The notes below the pieces were generated by a model that had not been told where the DNA came from, searched no databases, and worked only from the letters and a program-made list of their open reading frames with translations. Position numbers and translations under genes: made by a program. A stretch of 64,000 bases of DNA from Glandiceps talaboti (lineage: Eukaryota > Hemichordata > Enteropneusta > Spengelidae), in NCBI RefSeq assembly GCF_964340395.1, contig NC_135566.1, positions 7,864,001 through 7,928,000 on the forward strand. The letters are read 5' to 3'. Of the stretch, positions 63,041 to 64,000 are shown one piece after another (within the stretch, counting starts at the first letter, position 1; each line of letters opens with the position of its first letter).

Positions 63041-64000
63041 ACTACTCGAGAAAATCAATCAGTTCGGTAGACATTGTTGATATATTTAGTTCCATATAAA
63101 GTTACCAATCGTGTCGATAGGTCAGGTCTTGGTGAATAAATCTAGGATGAAGACATCCCGAAGGTTAGATTACTGACAATTATCCCTGACATTTTGGAAT
63201 GACTTATTGTCAAGTCGCTATGGCAATAATTGTTACCGTTTCTCTGGCAACACAGGCGTTGCGGCGGAGAGCAACAGAGAAACCGAACGTAACAATAGCT
63301 TTGCCGAAGGTCGACTCCTACAGTGCGTTGAGAAGAGGGCGTGGTCTCACCGGCGGCGTTATTAATCCAACTTTGGTCACGTACAGTGCAGTGTCAGCAA
63401 TGAGAGTCTGTTGTATGCACTGGATATGTTGATAGAATATGTCAGTCGACGTAGATAAAGAAACACCAGCTGCCTTAGTGATTTATTAATGACTGTCGCA
63501 GAACCACGTGTTATGACCTGCATCGTTCAAATTGATGAAATTATTACAAAATGCGATATTTACATGTCACTGCCAAGTTTGTGTTCTCCCATGGGGGAGT
63601 TTTTGTCTACGATAACGCTGTGCAGTTCACATTAAAGGAAAGTCATGCACTCAATAGGATAACAGTCTTGCTACAATCAACAATGACAATAAATTATACA
63701 GAGCTGAAATGTGTTTACATATAATATCTACAGAGCAAAGACGACGCTTCTATTGCTAGCGCTGTATATGATCCTGAATACATCCATGATATAATATAGC
63801 TATTTTTAACGCTCTTATGAGTTTGCTTCGGGTGTTAGACAGTGGGGCCCTCCTATGTCTATGTTCGGAGGGCTAGATGGTATGTGAATCAACTTAGCAT
63901 TTCTAATTCAATTGTGATGCTAATTATGGATTCCAACTTTTAGTAAGTTATTCTTGAAGTAATGCCATTTACTGGTGAATAGAGCAATGGTTGTGAACTC
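63041..64000. other. Right edge, nothing recognised
   Basis: No repeat family or exon identified. A 77-codon plus-strand frame (63199-63432) is richer in CG than its surroundings and could mark a first exon of an off-window gene, but there is no family match. Confidence 0.35.

Overview
This is repeat-rich animal nuclear DNA: AT-rich, with introns, GT-AG splice sites, long (CA)n, (GA)n and (GACA)n microsatellites, decayed non-LTR retrotransposons and many short elements with terminal inverted repeats. No bacterial-style operons are present. The gene content (neurofibromin, delta-tubulin, an NR1-type nuclear receptor and a SPEC3/Stum-type membrane protein) points to an invertebrate bilaterian. 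The neurofibromin N-terminus is close to the human one, and ACATGT/TACATGTA words are abundant, which fits a marine deuterostome or lophotrochozoan. The species cannot be fixed from this sequence.

Four genes can be reconstructed, all on the minus strand. (1) NF1 (neurofibromin) starts at 24925 and runs off the left edge; eight coding exons (516 codons) lie in the window, separated by large repeat-filled introns. (2) TUBD1 (delta-tubulin), 33067 to 30842, is complete in two coding exons (456 aa) with a probable non-coding first exon near 33342. (3) A divergent NR1-like nuclear receptor, 45907 to 36428, has five coding exons (551 aa), an unusual DNA-binding P-box and D-box, and a normal AF-2 end. 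(4) A SPEC3/Stum-type two-helix membrane protein, 57619 to 50866, has three coding exons (254 aa) and a proline-rich cytoplasmic tail with a PPxY motif. For each reconstructed gene the exon phases join without a frame error. The genes have no obvious shared pathway.

The rest is mobile and simple-sequence DNA: an L2/CR1-like LINE remnant (28160-29120), two other LINE tails (35323-35910 and 62270-63040), a hAT-like element of about 2 kb inside a GA microsatellite (60021-62010), at least six families of short inverted-repeat elements with copies in several places, and tandem satellites inside NF1 introns. The strongest candidates for a second look are the nuclear receptor's altered P-box/D-box, a triplicated exon end plus splice donor in the same gene that could create an in-frame 39-nt cassette, a nested transposon insertion with its empty site preserved in a second copy, and a direct repeat pair bracketing NF1 exons 2 and 3. 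I found no convincing new multi-gene system.
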